Shown here piece after piece: positions 5,321-13,319 of a stretch of 14,866 bases of DNA. The position numbers and the translations under genes were made by a program. The stretch spans positions 1-14,866 of the forward strand of contig CAZPVS010000022.1 in the NCBI GenBank assembly GCA_964590315.1, written 5' to 3'. Under the pieces are notes generated by a model that did not search any database, had not been told where the DNA came from, and saw only the letters and a list, made by a program, of their open reading frames with translations. Each line of letters starts with the position of its first letter. Position 1 is the stretch's first letter. This stretch comes from JALRHH01 sp964590315. Lineage in GTDB: Bacteria > Patescibacteriota > Saccharimonadia > Saccharimonadales > JALRHH01.

Positions 5321-6613
5321 ATGAGCTTTCATAAGAAAACGATTCGGGATATTGATCTGCATGATAAGCGGGTCCTCGTACGTGTTGATTACAATGTACC
5401 ACTGGATGAACAGGGGAATATCACCGATGATTACCGAATACGAAAATCGCTTCCAACGCTCCAGTATCTAATCGAACAAAATTGTCGTATTATTCTGTGT
5501 TCGCACCTGGGAAGGCCAGCCGGGACGCGCGATATGCGATATAGTCTCCGGCCGTGCGCCCAGCAACTTTCAGAATTACTCCATCGGCCCGTCGCATTTG
5601 CGGAGCAAGCTCTAGGAGATGCGACTACGCAACAGGTAGATAGACTTGAACCTGGCCAAATACTAATGCTCGAGAACGTCCGATTTCATCCAGAGGAAGA
5701 AGCTAATGATGAACAGTTTGCGCGGGCACTTGCGGCGTATGGTGATGTGTTTGTGCAGGATGCGTTTGGTGTTGTCCACCATGGTGCGGTGTCAGTCTCT
5801 GAAATTCCAAAATATATTCCCGGTGTGGCCGGCTTGCTCCTTGAGAATGAAGTCGATACGCTGACAAATGTTATGGAAAACCCCACGAGGCCACTGATGG
5901 CCGTCATCGGTGGTGCAAAAATAGAGGATAAAATAGATATCTTGAATCGTCTCATCGACATAGCTGATTACGTTGCCGTGGGTGGGGCGATGGCAAACAC
6001 CTTCTTGTTGGCAGAAGGTATAGCGGTTGGCAAAAGCAAGGCCAGCCCAGAAGAAGTTCCCATGGCCCGAGAAATTATACAAAAGGCCCGGAAAAAGGCT
6101 GCCGAGCAGCACTTTGTTTTCTATCTTCCCCAAGATGGCGTGGCCGCCAAAACCCTGGATGGTAAGAGCCCAATCCGCGTGGTTGACTGGGACGCGCATG
6201 TTATGGCAAATGTTGAGAGCTATCCCAAACAATCTGATCGTGAGACAAGTGAGGTCGCAGAAGACGAGATGATTCTTGACGTTGGACCTTATTCTGGTGC
6301 ATTTATTGCGGGTAGCATGCAGTTTGCCAATACGGTCATATGGAATGGCGCGTTGGGAGTTACGGAAACACCCGGTACCCAAGGACCGGTCGGGCCATTT
6401 GCGCATGGCACTGAAACATTAGTAGAAGCCATGCTTGGACAATTCGGTCATAAGCCATTTACGGTGCTTGGCGGTGGCGATACGGTCGGCTATATAGAAG
6501 ACCGTAAGCTCACAGAGAGTTTTAATCACGTATCGACGGGCGGGGGAGCAAGTATGGAACTGATGAGTGGTAAGCAGCTGCCAGGCGTGGAAGCACTACT
6601 CGACAAGGATTAA
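5321..6613 (+). CDS. pgk: Phosphoglycerate kinase
   Basis: Transfers phosphate from 1,3-bisphosphoglycerate to ADP, the first ATP-yielding step of lower glycolysis. The 430 residues are slightly above the usual 390-415. Visible signatures: RVDYNVP (Asp23, Asn25), DDYRIR (Arg39), SHLGRP (His62, Arg65), LENVRFHPEE (Arg121), GGAKIEDKI, VGGAMANTF, IWNGALGV, GGGDT and STGGGASMELMSGKQLPGV. One departure is notable: the loop that is normally HRAH reads HHGA (His153, His154), so the arginine that helps bind 3-phosphoglycerate in studied enzymes is replaced by histidine. The Shine-Dalgarno GAAAGGGTGGGG at 5301-5312 fits the ATG at 5321. It follows pyk by 32 nt and precedes tpiA by 47 nt, so the three are probably co-expressed. 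Confidence 0.95.
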   Translation: MSFHKKTIRDIDLHDKRVLVRVDYNVPLDEQGNITDDYRIRKSLPTLQYLIEQNCRIILCSHLGRPAGTRDMRYSLRPCAQQLSELLHRPVAFAEQALGDATTQQVDRLEPGQILMLENVRFHPEEEANDEQFARALAAYGDVFVQDAFGVVHHGAVSVSEIPKYIPGVAGLLLENEVDTLTNVMENPTRPLMAVIGGAKIEDKIDILNRLIDIADYVAVGGAMANTFLLAEGIAVGKSKASPEEVPMAREIIQKARKKAAEQHFVFYLPQDGVAAKTLDGKSPIRVVDWDAHVMANVESYPKQSDRETSEVAEDEMILDVGPYSGAFIAGSMQFANTVIWNGALGVTETPGTQGPVGPFAHGTETLVEAMLGQFGHKPFTVLGGGDTVGYIEDRKLTESFNHVSTGGGASMELMSGKQLPGVEALLDKD

Positions 6614-6624
6614 CAGACAATTAA

Positions 6625-6633
6625 TGATACAAT
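6625..6633 (+). promoter_or_regulatory. Extended -10 box before tpiA
   Basis: TGATACAAT, an extended -10 (TG-N-TACAAT), lies between pgk and tpiA, with no clear -35. It would start a transcript near 6640 with a leader of about 20 nt and give tpiA and the genes behind it some independence from pyk-pgk. Confidence 0.35.
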
Positions 6634-6660
6634 CTAGTTAAACATAAGCAATAAAGAATC

Positions 6661-7443
6661 ATGCGTAAAAAACTTATCATAGCCAACTGGAAAATGCACC
6701 TCAATACAAGTCAGGCGAGTTTGTTATTGCACCGGCTTCACGAGCGAATAAAAATCCATCGTGATATTGAGGTGGTGTTAGCGCCGAGTATGTTGGTATT
6801 ACAACCACTCAGCATGCAGATTGACCGGCGCAAGTTCCGACTCGCTGCCCAGAACGCATTTCACAAAGACGAGGGTGCCTACACCGGTGAAGTGAGCTTC
6901 ACGATGCTTCAAGATCTGGTGCATTACGCTATTATCGGCCACTCTGAACGACGACTATATTTCAATGAGTCACATGATATGATTCGCGACAAAGTTGCCG
7001 CGGCTGTGCGTAACGGCATTATGCCGGTATTGTGCGTCGGTGAAACGCATGAAGAACGACAAAATCGTGAGACAAAGCGTGTCCTGCATGATCAACTTAT
7101 GACTGGATTGAGTAATTTGACGAGCCAAGAAGTGCAAAATATTGTCATTGCCTACGAACCAGTGTGGGCTATCAGTACTTTTGGCGGTGAACTGGCAAAG
7201 CCAAGTGATATTCAGCAGCAATTTGATTTTATCCGCCATCATATTCGAGAACTATATGGTCCAAAGGCCGCACAACAGGTGCGTGTGCTCTATGGTGGTA
7301 GCGTTGACGATCAAATTGCCCGCGGATACCTCGAAATGGATGGTTGCGATGGAGTGCTCGTAGGTGGAGCCAGTCTGAATTACCATAAATTCTCAGGTAT
7401 TGTTGACGCGGCTTATCGAGTACAGCAGGAAAGCCGAGAGTAA
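6661..7443 (+). CDS. tpiA: Triosephosphate isomerase
   Basis: Interconverts dihydroxyacetone phosphate and glyceraldehyde 3-phosphate. The 260 residues match the family length. Catalytic residues are in place: Asn9 and Lys11 in ANWKM, the electrophile His94 in IIGHSERR, and the base Glu166 in YEPVWAI. The phosphate-binding end is intact (LYGGSV, DGVLVGGAS). The flexible loop 6 reads PVWAISTFGGELA where most enzymes have PVWAIGTGKTA, so its C-terminal hinge is altered and one residue longer. The ATG at 6661 has only a weak purine-rich stretch (AATAAAG) before it. Only 2 nt separate its stop from the next gene. Confidence 0.95.
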   Translation: MRKKLIIANWKMHLNTSQASLLLHRLHERIKIHRDIEVVLAPSMLVLQPLSMQIDRRKFRLAAQNAFHKDEGAYTGEVSFTMLQDLVHYAIIGHSERRLYFNESHDMIRDKVAAAVRNGIMPVLCVGETHEERQNRETKRVLHDQLMTGLSNLTSQEVQNIVIAYEPVWAISTFGGELAKPSDIQQQFDFIRHHIRELYGPKAAQQVRVLYGGSVDDQIARGYLEMDGCDGVLVGGASLNYHKFSGIVDAAYRVQQESRE

Positions 7444-7445
7444 GC

Positions 7446-8084
7446 ATGGCTACACCAGCGAGTAAAAAATCTGTCATGGATGTGGAAAAACCCGGTAAAA
7501 CTCCCGCCGGTGCCACCTCACGGCCGGTCATTGTTAGTCATACTCCAATCATGAAAGATCCAATGGTGACCAGTGAACCCTCCCGTGAGGAGCAAGCTGA
7601 AACCACTCCTGCTCCTGAACCACAGACATCACTACCTTCGCACAAGGTTATTCAACCACTTGCAGCGGCAAATAAAGAGGCACCGGCATCACCTGATGAA
7701 GTTCATGCGAAAGAGCACGCTACTGCAGCCACTAAAGCTGATAACGGAGACGAGGCGTCATCTCAAGATGGCCTGTCTGGCTCATCACGTGCGTCAGTGA
7801 GTGATGACGCTGTTGTCGATGCGGTTATTGAACAGGTAGGCAACAAGAAGCAGCAAGACAAGCAAAATACTGAAGACGAGAAGCGTCAGGAGCTCGTTGC
7901 AAAATTAGTTGCTGATAAGACATACTTTGTTCCTATAAATGTTGCGCAGCATAGGCGCACTAACCGCACCGCAGCAGTGCTTGTGCTCGCACTCATCCCT
8001 CTTCTGATTGGAATTGTCCTGGCTATTGACGCTGGTATTATCACGACAACGTTCACATTACCCTTCGATATCATCAAAAATTAA
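7446..8084 (+). CDS. Disordered single-pass membrane protein, unknown function
   Basis: A 212-residue protein beginning 2 nt after tpiA, hence probably translated by coupling. Residues 1 to about 150 are low complexity, rich in Ala, Pro, Ser, Thr, Glu and Lys, and almost certainly unfolded. A short hydrophobic motif, RPVIVSHTPIMKDPM, stands out at about 26-40, followed near 157-173 by KTYFVPINVAQHRR and then one hydrophobic helix at about 174-196. The last 15 residues are outside that helix. By charge the long N-terminus is cytoplasmic. From memory, Saccharibacteria carry several proteins with this plan (a RPVIV...KDPM motif, spacer, YF-P-I motif, helix), but no function is known to me. It sits between metabolism and DNA repair genes, which says little about its job. 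Confidence 0.82.
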   Translation: MATPASKKSVMDVEKPGKTPAGATSRPVIVSHTPIMKDPMVTSEPSREEQAETTPAPEPQTSLPSHKVIQPLAAANKEAPASPDEVHAKEHATAATKADNGDEASSQDGLSGSSRASVSDDAVVDAVIEQVGNKKQQDKQNTEDEKRQELVAKLVADKTYFVPINVAQHRRTNRTAAVLVLALIPLLIGIVLAIDAGIITTTFTLPFDIIKN

Positions 8085-8096
8085 TCAACAGTAAGA

Positions 8097-8105
8097 TGCT
8101 AAAAT
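8097..8105 (+). promoter_or_regulatory. Extended -10 box implying a leaderless helicase mRNA
   Basis: TGCTAAAAT is a perfect extended -10 (TG-N-TAAAAT). Six bases follow before the GTG at 8112, so the expected transcription start is the start codon itself. No Shine-Dalgarno is seen before that GTG, which agrees with leaderless translation. Confidence 0.45.
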
Positions 8106-8111
8106 AAACGG

Positions 8112-10265
8112 GTGCTAGAAAATCTGACGAGAGGGTTAAATCCGGAGCAATGCCGGGCTGTAGAGACGACTGAAGGGCCGTTGCTTATACTTGCTGGGGC
8201 TGGTTCGGGAAAAACTAAGACACTGACACATCGTATAGCTCATCTTATCGCAGGGCGAAAAGCCACGCCTTATAACATCTTGGCAGTTACCTTTACGAAT
8301 AAGGCTGCTCGTGAAATGCGTGAACGCGTGGCGGTACTACTGGGTGAGAACTCGGACAACCGGAGCTTCATGCCGTTCATGGGGACGTTCCACGGTATTT
8401 GTGTGCGCTTGCTTCGTCAGGACGGCGAGGCTATCGGTGTTCCGCGGAACTTCGTGATTTTTGATGAATCAGATCGTCAGAGCGCCATTAAGCAGGCAAG
8501 TAAACAATTGATGCTTGATGAGAAAAGTTTCCCAGCCCGTACGCTCTCATCCATTATTAGCAATGCCAAAAATGAGCTACTTGCTCCCGAAGAATTTGAT
8601 GGAGCGGGCAGTGGGCCAGTGCAACGAGCAGCTGCGCAGGTGTATCCGTTGTACCAGAAAATATTAAAAGACGCGGGGGCACTCGACTTTGATGATCTTA
8701 TTGGCCGAACAGTACATATGTTGCAGAGCCAGCCATCTATACGGGCAAAATGGCGTCAACAATTTCGATACATCATGATCGATGAGTACCAGGATACAAA
8801 CGCTGCTCAGTACAAGCTCGTCAAGTTGCTGACGAACGATCAAAAGAATATTGCCGTTGTGGGTGATGACTGGCAGTCAATCTATAGTTGGCGGGGTGCA
8901 GACTTCAGGAATATCTTGAATTTCGAGCGGGATTATCCCGATGTCACGATTGTAAAGCTCGAGCAAAATTATCGCAGTACTAAGGCGATTCTTGATGCCG
9001 CTCATGCGGTGATTACGAAGAATCAGCAGCGATCGAAGAAGGAATTATGGACTGACGCTGGGCAGGGAAAGCCTGTCGATATCCTCCAGGTCGCAAACGA
9101 GCGCGCAGAGGCCGAGGCAATACTCCGGCGAGTCAAGAACGCCGTTGATGCCCGTTTCCGGAATTTTCAAGACTTTGCGGTGCTGTATCGGACTAATGCC
9201 CAAAGCCGTTCGATAGAAGAAGCATTTGTTCGTTTTGGTGTGCCCTATCGGATTGTTGGCGGACAGCGCTTCTATGACCGGAAGGAAATTAAGGATATTA
9301 TGGCGTATTTGCGCCTCATATATCAGCCGGAAGATCGGGTAAGTTTTGAACGGATTGTGAATGTTCCCACCAGAGGCATCGGCACCAAGTCACTGGAACA
9401 TTTCTACACCTGGCAACGTGATAATGAGCTCAATCTTCATGATGCGCTGTCTCGTGCAGGCGATGCACCATCATTGACGAGTAAGGCAAGAAAGGGCTTG
9501 AGCGAGCTGGGTGATATCTTACGAACGGCGCGGGAAGTACTCGACGAGACACCACTACCCGTATTACTGGAAACCTTGCTGAGACGGCTTGATTATTACA
9601 GTCATCTTGACGATAAGACGCCTCAAGGTGAGTCACGGCAGGAAAACGTCCGGGAGCTGGTAGGTGTCGCCAAAAGTTATCAGGACTTGGGGCTTGACGG
9701 TTTCCTGGAAGAAGTTTCACTTGTTAGCGATAGTGACAACATGGAGAACGGTGCCAACGTCGTGACGCTTATGACACTGCATGCTGCCAAGGGCTTAGAG
9801 TTCCCTGTGGTGTTCATGACAGGGATGGAGGAAACGATTTTTCCGCATTCCCGTGCGCTCTACGATCAGTCGGAAATGGAAGAAGAACGGCGGCTCTGTT
9901 ACGTAGGCATGACTCGCGCCAAACAAGAACTCTATCTCTGCTATGCTACCGGACGCTTACTGTATGGTGGGGTGCAACACAACCCTCCCTCACGATTCTT
10001 GAGCGACATTGATGGACAGTTTGAGGTTGATAGCGTCTCCATGGGAGGGTCGATGTGGCAAAATTCATACGACCAAACAGCTGAAGATGATTACAGCCAA
10101 GAGCCCCGCTATGTGCCCGAGTTGTATGAAGGTGATAGTGTTCGCCATGATGTATTCGGCGTCGGAACAGTCGTTGAGATGCAGGGCGAAACTGCAGTCG
10201 TGTATTTTGCAGGCAAGGGTGCGAAAAAACTAAATACGGCCTTTGCGCCACTGAAAAAACTATGA
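8112..10265 (+). CDS. pcrA: UvrD/PcrA-type 3'-5' DNA helicase (superfamily 1A)
   Basis: An ATP-driven helicase for excision repair, replication restart and removal of stalled complexes. The 717 residues carry all SF1A motifs in order: Q motif LNPEQ at 9-13, Walker A GAGSGKT at 29-35, Ia TFTNKAAREM, Walker B DEYQ at 224-227, motif III VGDDWQSIYSWRGA near 250-263, IV QNYRST, V TLHAAKGLEFPVV, and VI YVGMTRAK. The C-terminal 45 residues (GDSVRHDVFGVGTVV to the end) form the Tudor-like domain by which PcrA/UvrD contacts RNA polymerase. Motif III has Trp where the usual reading is DDDQS. The start is the GTG at 8112 (only plausible start; conserved sequence begins at once). The stop overlaps the next gene by 4 nt. 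The name pcrA follows domain layout; uvrD would be equally fair. Confidence 0.94.
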   Translation: MLENLTRGLNPEQCRAVETTEGPLLILAGAGSGKTKTLTHRIAHLIAGRKATPYNILAVTFTNKAAREMRERVAVLLGENSDNRSFMPFMGTFHGICVRLLRQDGEAIGVPRNFVIFDESDRQSAIKQASKQLMLDEKSFPARTLSSIISNAKNELLAPEEFDGAGSGPVQRAAAQVYPLYQKILKDAGALDFDDLIGRTVHMLQSQPSIRAKWRQQFRYIMIDEYQDTNAAQYKLVKLLTNDQKNIAVVGDDWQSIYSWRGADFRNILNFERDYPDVTIVKLEQNYRSTKAILDAAHAVITKNQQRSKKELWTDAGQGKPVDILQVANERAEAEAILRRVKNAVDARFRNFQDFAVLYRTNAQSRSIEEAFVRFGVPYRIVGGQRFYDRKEIKDIMAYLRLIYQPEDRVSFERIVNVPTRGIGTKSLEHFYTWQRDNELNLHDALSRAGDAPSLTSKARKGLSELGDILRTAREVLDETPLPVLLETLLRRLDYYSHLDDKTPQGESRQENVRELVGVAKSYQDLGLDGFLEEVSLVSDSDNMENGANVVTLMTLHAAKGLEFPVVFMTGMEETIFPHSRALYDQSEMEEERRLCYVGMTRAKQELYLCYATGRLLYGGVQHNPPSRFLSDIDGQFEVDSVSMGGSMWQNSYDQTAEDDYSQEPRYVPELYEGDSVRHDVFGVGTVVEMQGETAVVYFAGKGAKKLNTAFAPLKKL

Positions 10266-10750
10266 TGAAACTGTGGGAATGGTTCGGCGTGGTTATGTTC
10301 TGGCTAACCTGGCCGCTGATCTATGTGTATAGTCTCATTACCCCGTCTCGGACACGGGTGATTCTGATATATCAGGATCAGGTACTGGTCGTGAAGAACT
10401 GGCTAGGAGCGGGTTCATGGGCCTTGCCAGGCGGAGGTATTCACCGAGGAGAAGCGGCGCTTACTGCTGTCGTGCGCGAGGTCGCTGAGGAACTTAGTAT
10501 TTCCCTCGATCCTCCTATGGTGCAAGAGCTGGGTCAACATGTCTCGCGGGAACGAGGTGGTTTACAGAGTAAGTATTATTTGTTTGTGACCGAGCTTGCG
10601 CAGAGACCGTCTGTCACCCTCCAAAGGCACGAAATTATGGCGTATCGTTGGGTGGCGCTGAACGCGCTGGAACACGCTGATGAGCGTATGTCTGTAACGG
10701 TGACGGATGCTCTAGCGACTTGGAAAGCTCGCCAAAATTTGCTATCATAG
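10262..10750 (+). CDS. Membrane-anchored Nudix hydrolase
   Basis: The ATG at 10262 overlaps the helicase stop (ATGA), so translation is probably coupled; a second ATG follows directly. The 162-residue product starts with a hydrophobic, Trp-rich segment at about 6-28 (a single membrane helix), followed by a Nudix domain from about 31. The Nudix box is complete in its catalytic part, GGIHRGE then REVAEEL, but has Ser in place of the usual final Gly before the hydrophobic residue. Nudix enzymes cleave nucleoside diphosphates linked to another group; the substrate cannot be read from sequence. An N-terminal anchor is unusual for the family and places the active site at the membrane, on the cytoplasmic side if the helix is N-out, or outside if N-in. 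Confidence 0.88.
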   Translation: MMKLWEWFGVVMFWLTWPLIYVYSLITPSRTRVILIYQDQVLVVKNWLGAGSWALPGGGIHRGEAALTAVVREVAEELSISLDPPMVQELGQHVSRERGGLQSKYYLFVTELAQRPSVTLQRHEIMAYRWVALNALEHADERMSVTVTDALATWKARQNLLS

Positions 10751-10813
10751 AAGCTGGCTTTTGAGATGGAGTTCGATATTTCAACAGAGGTAAAGAATCC
10801 CTAAGCCGTATGT

Positions 10814-12037
10814 ATGACGAAACCAAAGCTACCACAGCAATTTCAACGTATTATCGCTTGGTTGGGCAAGCATAATTGGCACAAGCACCCCTTTGTTATC
10901 CCGGTAACAATATTGATGGTGCTGTTTTTTGTGTCTCTTGGACTGTTCGTCTCAGCCGGTAAGGAACGGGTTCTGGCTTCCGACTCACATGTCATTATTT
11001 TCAGCCATGATAAAAAACAAGAGACCATTCCAACTCGTGCCAAAACAGTCGAAGAGTTTTTAGAACGTGTGGATATTAAGCTTAATGAAGGTGATGTTGT
11101 TGAACCGAGCAAGGACACCGAAATCCTCGATGATAAGTTTCGCGTCAATATATATCGAGCTCGCCCGGTCACTGTCATTGATAAAGGCCGCAAGACGTTT
11201 GCGTTTAGTGCTGCGACAACACCGCGGAGCGTTGCGAACCAGGTTGGGATAGAAGTGTATCCTGAGGATAAGCTCGAGAGTGTCATGGAAACGGAATTCC
11301 TTCGTGATGGTGCCATCGGGGAGAAAGTGATCATTGATCGTGCTACACCGACCAATATTAACCTCTACGGCACACAGGTTCCCGTCCGGACGCATGCAGA
11401 AACCGTCCGAGAATTACTCGAAGAGAAGAAAATACAGCTAGCAAAAGACGATACGATACAGCCTGAACTCGATAGCCCCATTACTCCTCAGACACAGATT
11501 TTTGTCATACGGAATGGCACGCAAGTTGTAACAGTTGAGGAGCCAATTCCTATGGAGGTTGAGACGGTTCAGGATGCGAGTCTATCATTCGGTACAACTG
11601 CAATCCGCCAGAAGGGCACCCCAGGCAAACGGCTTGTTACGTATCAAATTGAATTGAAGAATGGCAAGGAATCCGCGCGCAAGGAAATCCAGTCAGTTGT
11701 CGCGCAGGAGCCAGTGAAACAGATCGTTGCACGAGGTAAGGCATTTGATATCAGCAAGGACAAAGCAGCTGTCATGGCTGCAGCCGGTATCAGCCCTAGT
11801 GACTATCAGTATGTTGATTACATCGTCACCCGTGAAAGCGGCTGGCGCGTCAATGCGACCAATGGTAGCACCTGGGGGCTTTGTCAGGCATTGCCGGGCA
11901 GTAAGATGTCGACGGCTGGTGCTGATTGGCAAACGAATCCTGTGACACAGCTACGATGGTGTGATGGCTACGCGATGAGTCGTTATGGTAGCTGGGCAGC
12001 TGCCTACAATACCTGGGTTTCTAAACATTGGTGGTAA
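10814..12037 (+). CDS. Cell-wall lytic enzyme with DUF348, G5 and lysozyme-like domains
   Basis: A 407-residue envelope protein. A short cytoplasmic N-terminus is followed by a membrane helix at about 27-48, then DUF348-like ubiquitin-like repeats (about 55-115, 116-175 and 185-240; the pattern TVEEFLE and TVRELLEE recurs), a G5 domain (about 240-312) and a lysozyme-like domain at about 325-407. The last contains RESGW with the presumed catalytic Glu341, then GLCQALPGSKM, TNPVTQLRW and SRYGSW, a signature shared with the aggregation-promoting-factor/transglycosylase group. Cys357 and Cys383 replace residues that are usually Ala and Gly in Firmicutes relatives and may form a disulfide. Layout and position before rsmA recall YabE and RpfB. 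Likely role: peptidoglycan remodelling. No strong ribosome site is visible. Confidence 0.9.
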   Translation: MTKPKLPQQFQRIIAWLGKHNWHKHPFVIPVTILMVLFFVSLGLFVSAGKERVLASDSHVIIFSHDKKQETIPTRAKTVEEFLERVDIKLNEGDVVEPSKDTEILDDKFRVNIYRARPVTVIDKGRKTFAFSAATTPRSVANQVGIEVYPEDKLESVMETEFLRDGAIGEKVIIDRATPTNINLYGTQVPVRTHAETVRELLEEKKIQLAKDDTIQPELDSPITPQTQIFVIRNGTQVVTVEEPIPMEVETVQDASLSFGTTAIRQKGTPGKRLVTYQIELKNGKESARKEIQSVVAQEPVKQIVARGKAFDISKDKAAVMAAAGISPSDYQYVDYIVTRESGWRVNATNGSTWGLCQALPGSKMSTAGADWQTNPVTQLRWCDGYAMSRYGSWAAAYNTWVSKHWW

Positions 12038-12040
12038 ACT
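12032..12040 (+). promoter_or_regulatory. Extended -10 box before the second Nudix gene
   Basis: TGGTAAACT matches an extended -10 (TG-N-TAAACT) and contains the stop codon of the upstream gene. Seven bases separate it from the ATG at 12048, so transcription would begin at or one base before the start codon. There is no good Shine-Dalgarno there. Confidence 0.35.
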
Positions 12041-12047
12041 ACCAGCA

Positions 12048-12491
12048 ATGAAATACAGAGTTCGTGCAATTGTACAGCAGGGTGAAAAATTACTCCTGGT
12101 ACAACATAAAAATGCCGCTGGCGTTCCATACGACACCTGGGCCTTACCAGGTGGGGGTATGGAAGACGGCGAGATGGTGCTTGATGCCCTTCGACGGGAA
12201 ATGATCGAAGAAACTGGTATTGATCCAGTGATCGGTAATTTATTGTTTATCTATCAGTTTTTTAACGAGGATCGGTATGAGGCTCCAGAATTTTTCTTTG
12301 CTGTCCTTAATACTGACGATTATAGTGATATTGATCTTGATAGCACCTCTCATGGGGCAACAGAAATCCATAAAATCGGATTTTATGATCCACGTACCGT
12401 GACAGGTGACTTATTACCAGACTTTCTGAAAGATATTCGTACGATGGATCTAACACATCCGCAGTTAATCGTAGTAGGAGCGCAAGGATGA
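12048..12491 (+). CDS. Nudix hydrolase
   Basis: A soluble 148-residue enzyme with a textbook Nudix box: GGMEDGE, seven residues, then REMIEETGI, preceded by WALPGGG. It hydrolyses a nucleoside diphosphate derivative such as an oxidised or sugar nucleotide; the substrate is not determined by sequence. The ATG at 12048 is chosen although the frame is open to 11985, because the upstream part overlaps the lysozyme-like gene and the conserved domain starts at once (KYRVRAIVQQ). Its stop overlaps the rsmA start (ATGA), so the two are translationally coupled. In Bacillus the corresponding place between yabE and ksgA is taken by rnmV, so a Nudix gene here is a lineage-specific arrangement. Confidence 0.92.
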   Translation: MKYRVRAIVQQGEKLLLVQHKNAAGVPYDTWALPGGGMEDGEMVLDALRREMIEETGIDPVIGNLLFIYQFFNEDRYEAPEFFFAVLNTDDYSDIDLDSTSHGATEIHKIGFYDPRTVTGDLLPDFLKDIRTMDLTHPQLIVVGAQG

Positions 12492-13288
12492 AGGATTTAC
12501 CGTATGCGAAGAAAAGCCTGGGACAACATTGGCTGACTGATTTTTTGAGTCTGTCGGCGATGTGCGATGCCGCAGACGTTTCTGACCACGACACAGTGCT
12601 CGAGATTGGCCCAGGGCTCGGGACACTGACGGAGCTCCTGTGCGAACGTGCAGCGCGCGTTATTGCCGTAGAGTTTGATGAAAAGCTGGCTGAGGCATTG
12701 CCTCGACGGGTGCCAGAGAGTAATTTGCAGGTAGTTCAAAACGATATCCTGTCTTTTGACCTCACGAAGCTCCCCGCCGATTATAAAGTCGTTGCTAATA
12801 TACCATATTACCTGACAAGCAATCTCATCCGCGTATTATCAGAAGCATCCAATCAACCTACTCATGTAGTGCTTCTTGTCCAAAAAGAAGTGGCGCAACG
12901 TGTCACCGCTCGGGCTGGCGCAATGTCATTACTTTCGGTGACGGCACAATTTTACTGGGAAACATCTCTGGGAAGTCTTGTTCCTGCCCAATTATTCACA
13001 CCCCCGCCAAAGGTCGATTCGCAGATTCTTATCCTCAGGCGTCGTGAGACAACGCTGTTTCCGGATGTTGATCCTAAGCAATTCTTCCGAGTTGTCAAAG
13101 CGGGCTTTAGCAATCGCCGTAAGACGCTTCATAATTCTTTAAGCGGGGGGTTGCAGATTGACAAAGCGATTGCTGGGCAGCTGCTTGCATCGGCGCAGAT
13201 TCCCCCGACTGCACGGCCGCAAGAGCTGACATTGCAACAATGGTACGATCTATATCAAAAAGTTTTATCCCATCCCCTGCACTCTTGA
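12488..13288 (+). CDS. rsmA: 16S rRNA adenine dimethyltransferase RsmA (KsgA)
   Basis: Dimethylates two adjacent adenines in helix 45 of 16S rRNA using S-adenosylmethionine, a late step of small-subunit maturation. The 266 residues match the family. Signatures: KKSLGQHWL at 8-16 (His in place of the usual Asn in GQNFL), LEIGPGLG at 38-45 (cofactor loop), VEFDEKL, NDIL, the catalytic NIPYYL at 104-109, QKEVAQRV, LFTPPPKVDS and FSNRRKTLHNSL. The ATG overlaps the stop of the Nudix gene by 4 nt; AGGAG immediately precedes it at 12476-12480. It ends a unit with the wall enzyme and Nudix gene; the next gene has its own promoter. Confidence 0.96.
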   Translation: MKDLPYAKKSLGQHWLTDFLSLSAMCDAADVSDHDTVLEIGPGLGTLTELLCERAARVIAVEFDEKLAEALPRRVPESNLQVVQNDILSFDLTKLPADYKVVANIPYYLTSNLIRVLSEASNQPTHVVLLVQKEVAQRVTARAGAMSLLSVTAQFYWETSLGSLVPAQLFTPPPKVDSQILILRRRETTLFPDVDPKQFFRVVKAGFSNRRKTLHNSLSGGLQIDKAIAGQLLASAQIPPTARPQELTLQQWYDLYQKVLSHPLHS

Positions 13289-13313
13289 CGTGTTAATACT
13301 TAACAAGTAAAGT
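13285..13313 (+). promoter_or_regulatory. marR promoter with an inverted-repeat operator in the spacer
   Basis: TTGACG (13285-13290) and TAAAGT (13308-13313) are separated by exactly 17 bp. The spacer contains TGTTAA-TAC-TTAACA (13291-13305), a perfect 6-bp inverted repeat of the size MarR dimers bind. Six bases follow the -10 before the ATG at 13320, so the message should be leaderless. A repressor bound here would block polymerase, giving autorepression of marR and the transporter gene. Confidence 0.65.
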
Positions 13314-13319
13314 ATAGTC

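Noticed and set aside
5792..6406. 204-codon minus-strand frame inside pgk
   Set aside because: Antisense shadow of a conserved enzyme; no ribosome site or recognisable product.
11985..12047. Upstream start for the second Nudix gene
   Set aside because: It would overlap the end of the lysozyme-like domain, and the Nudix homology starts only after 12048.
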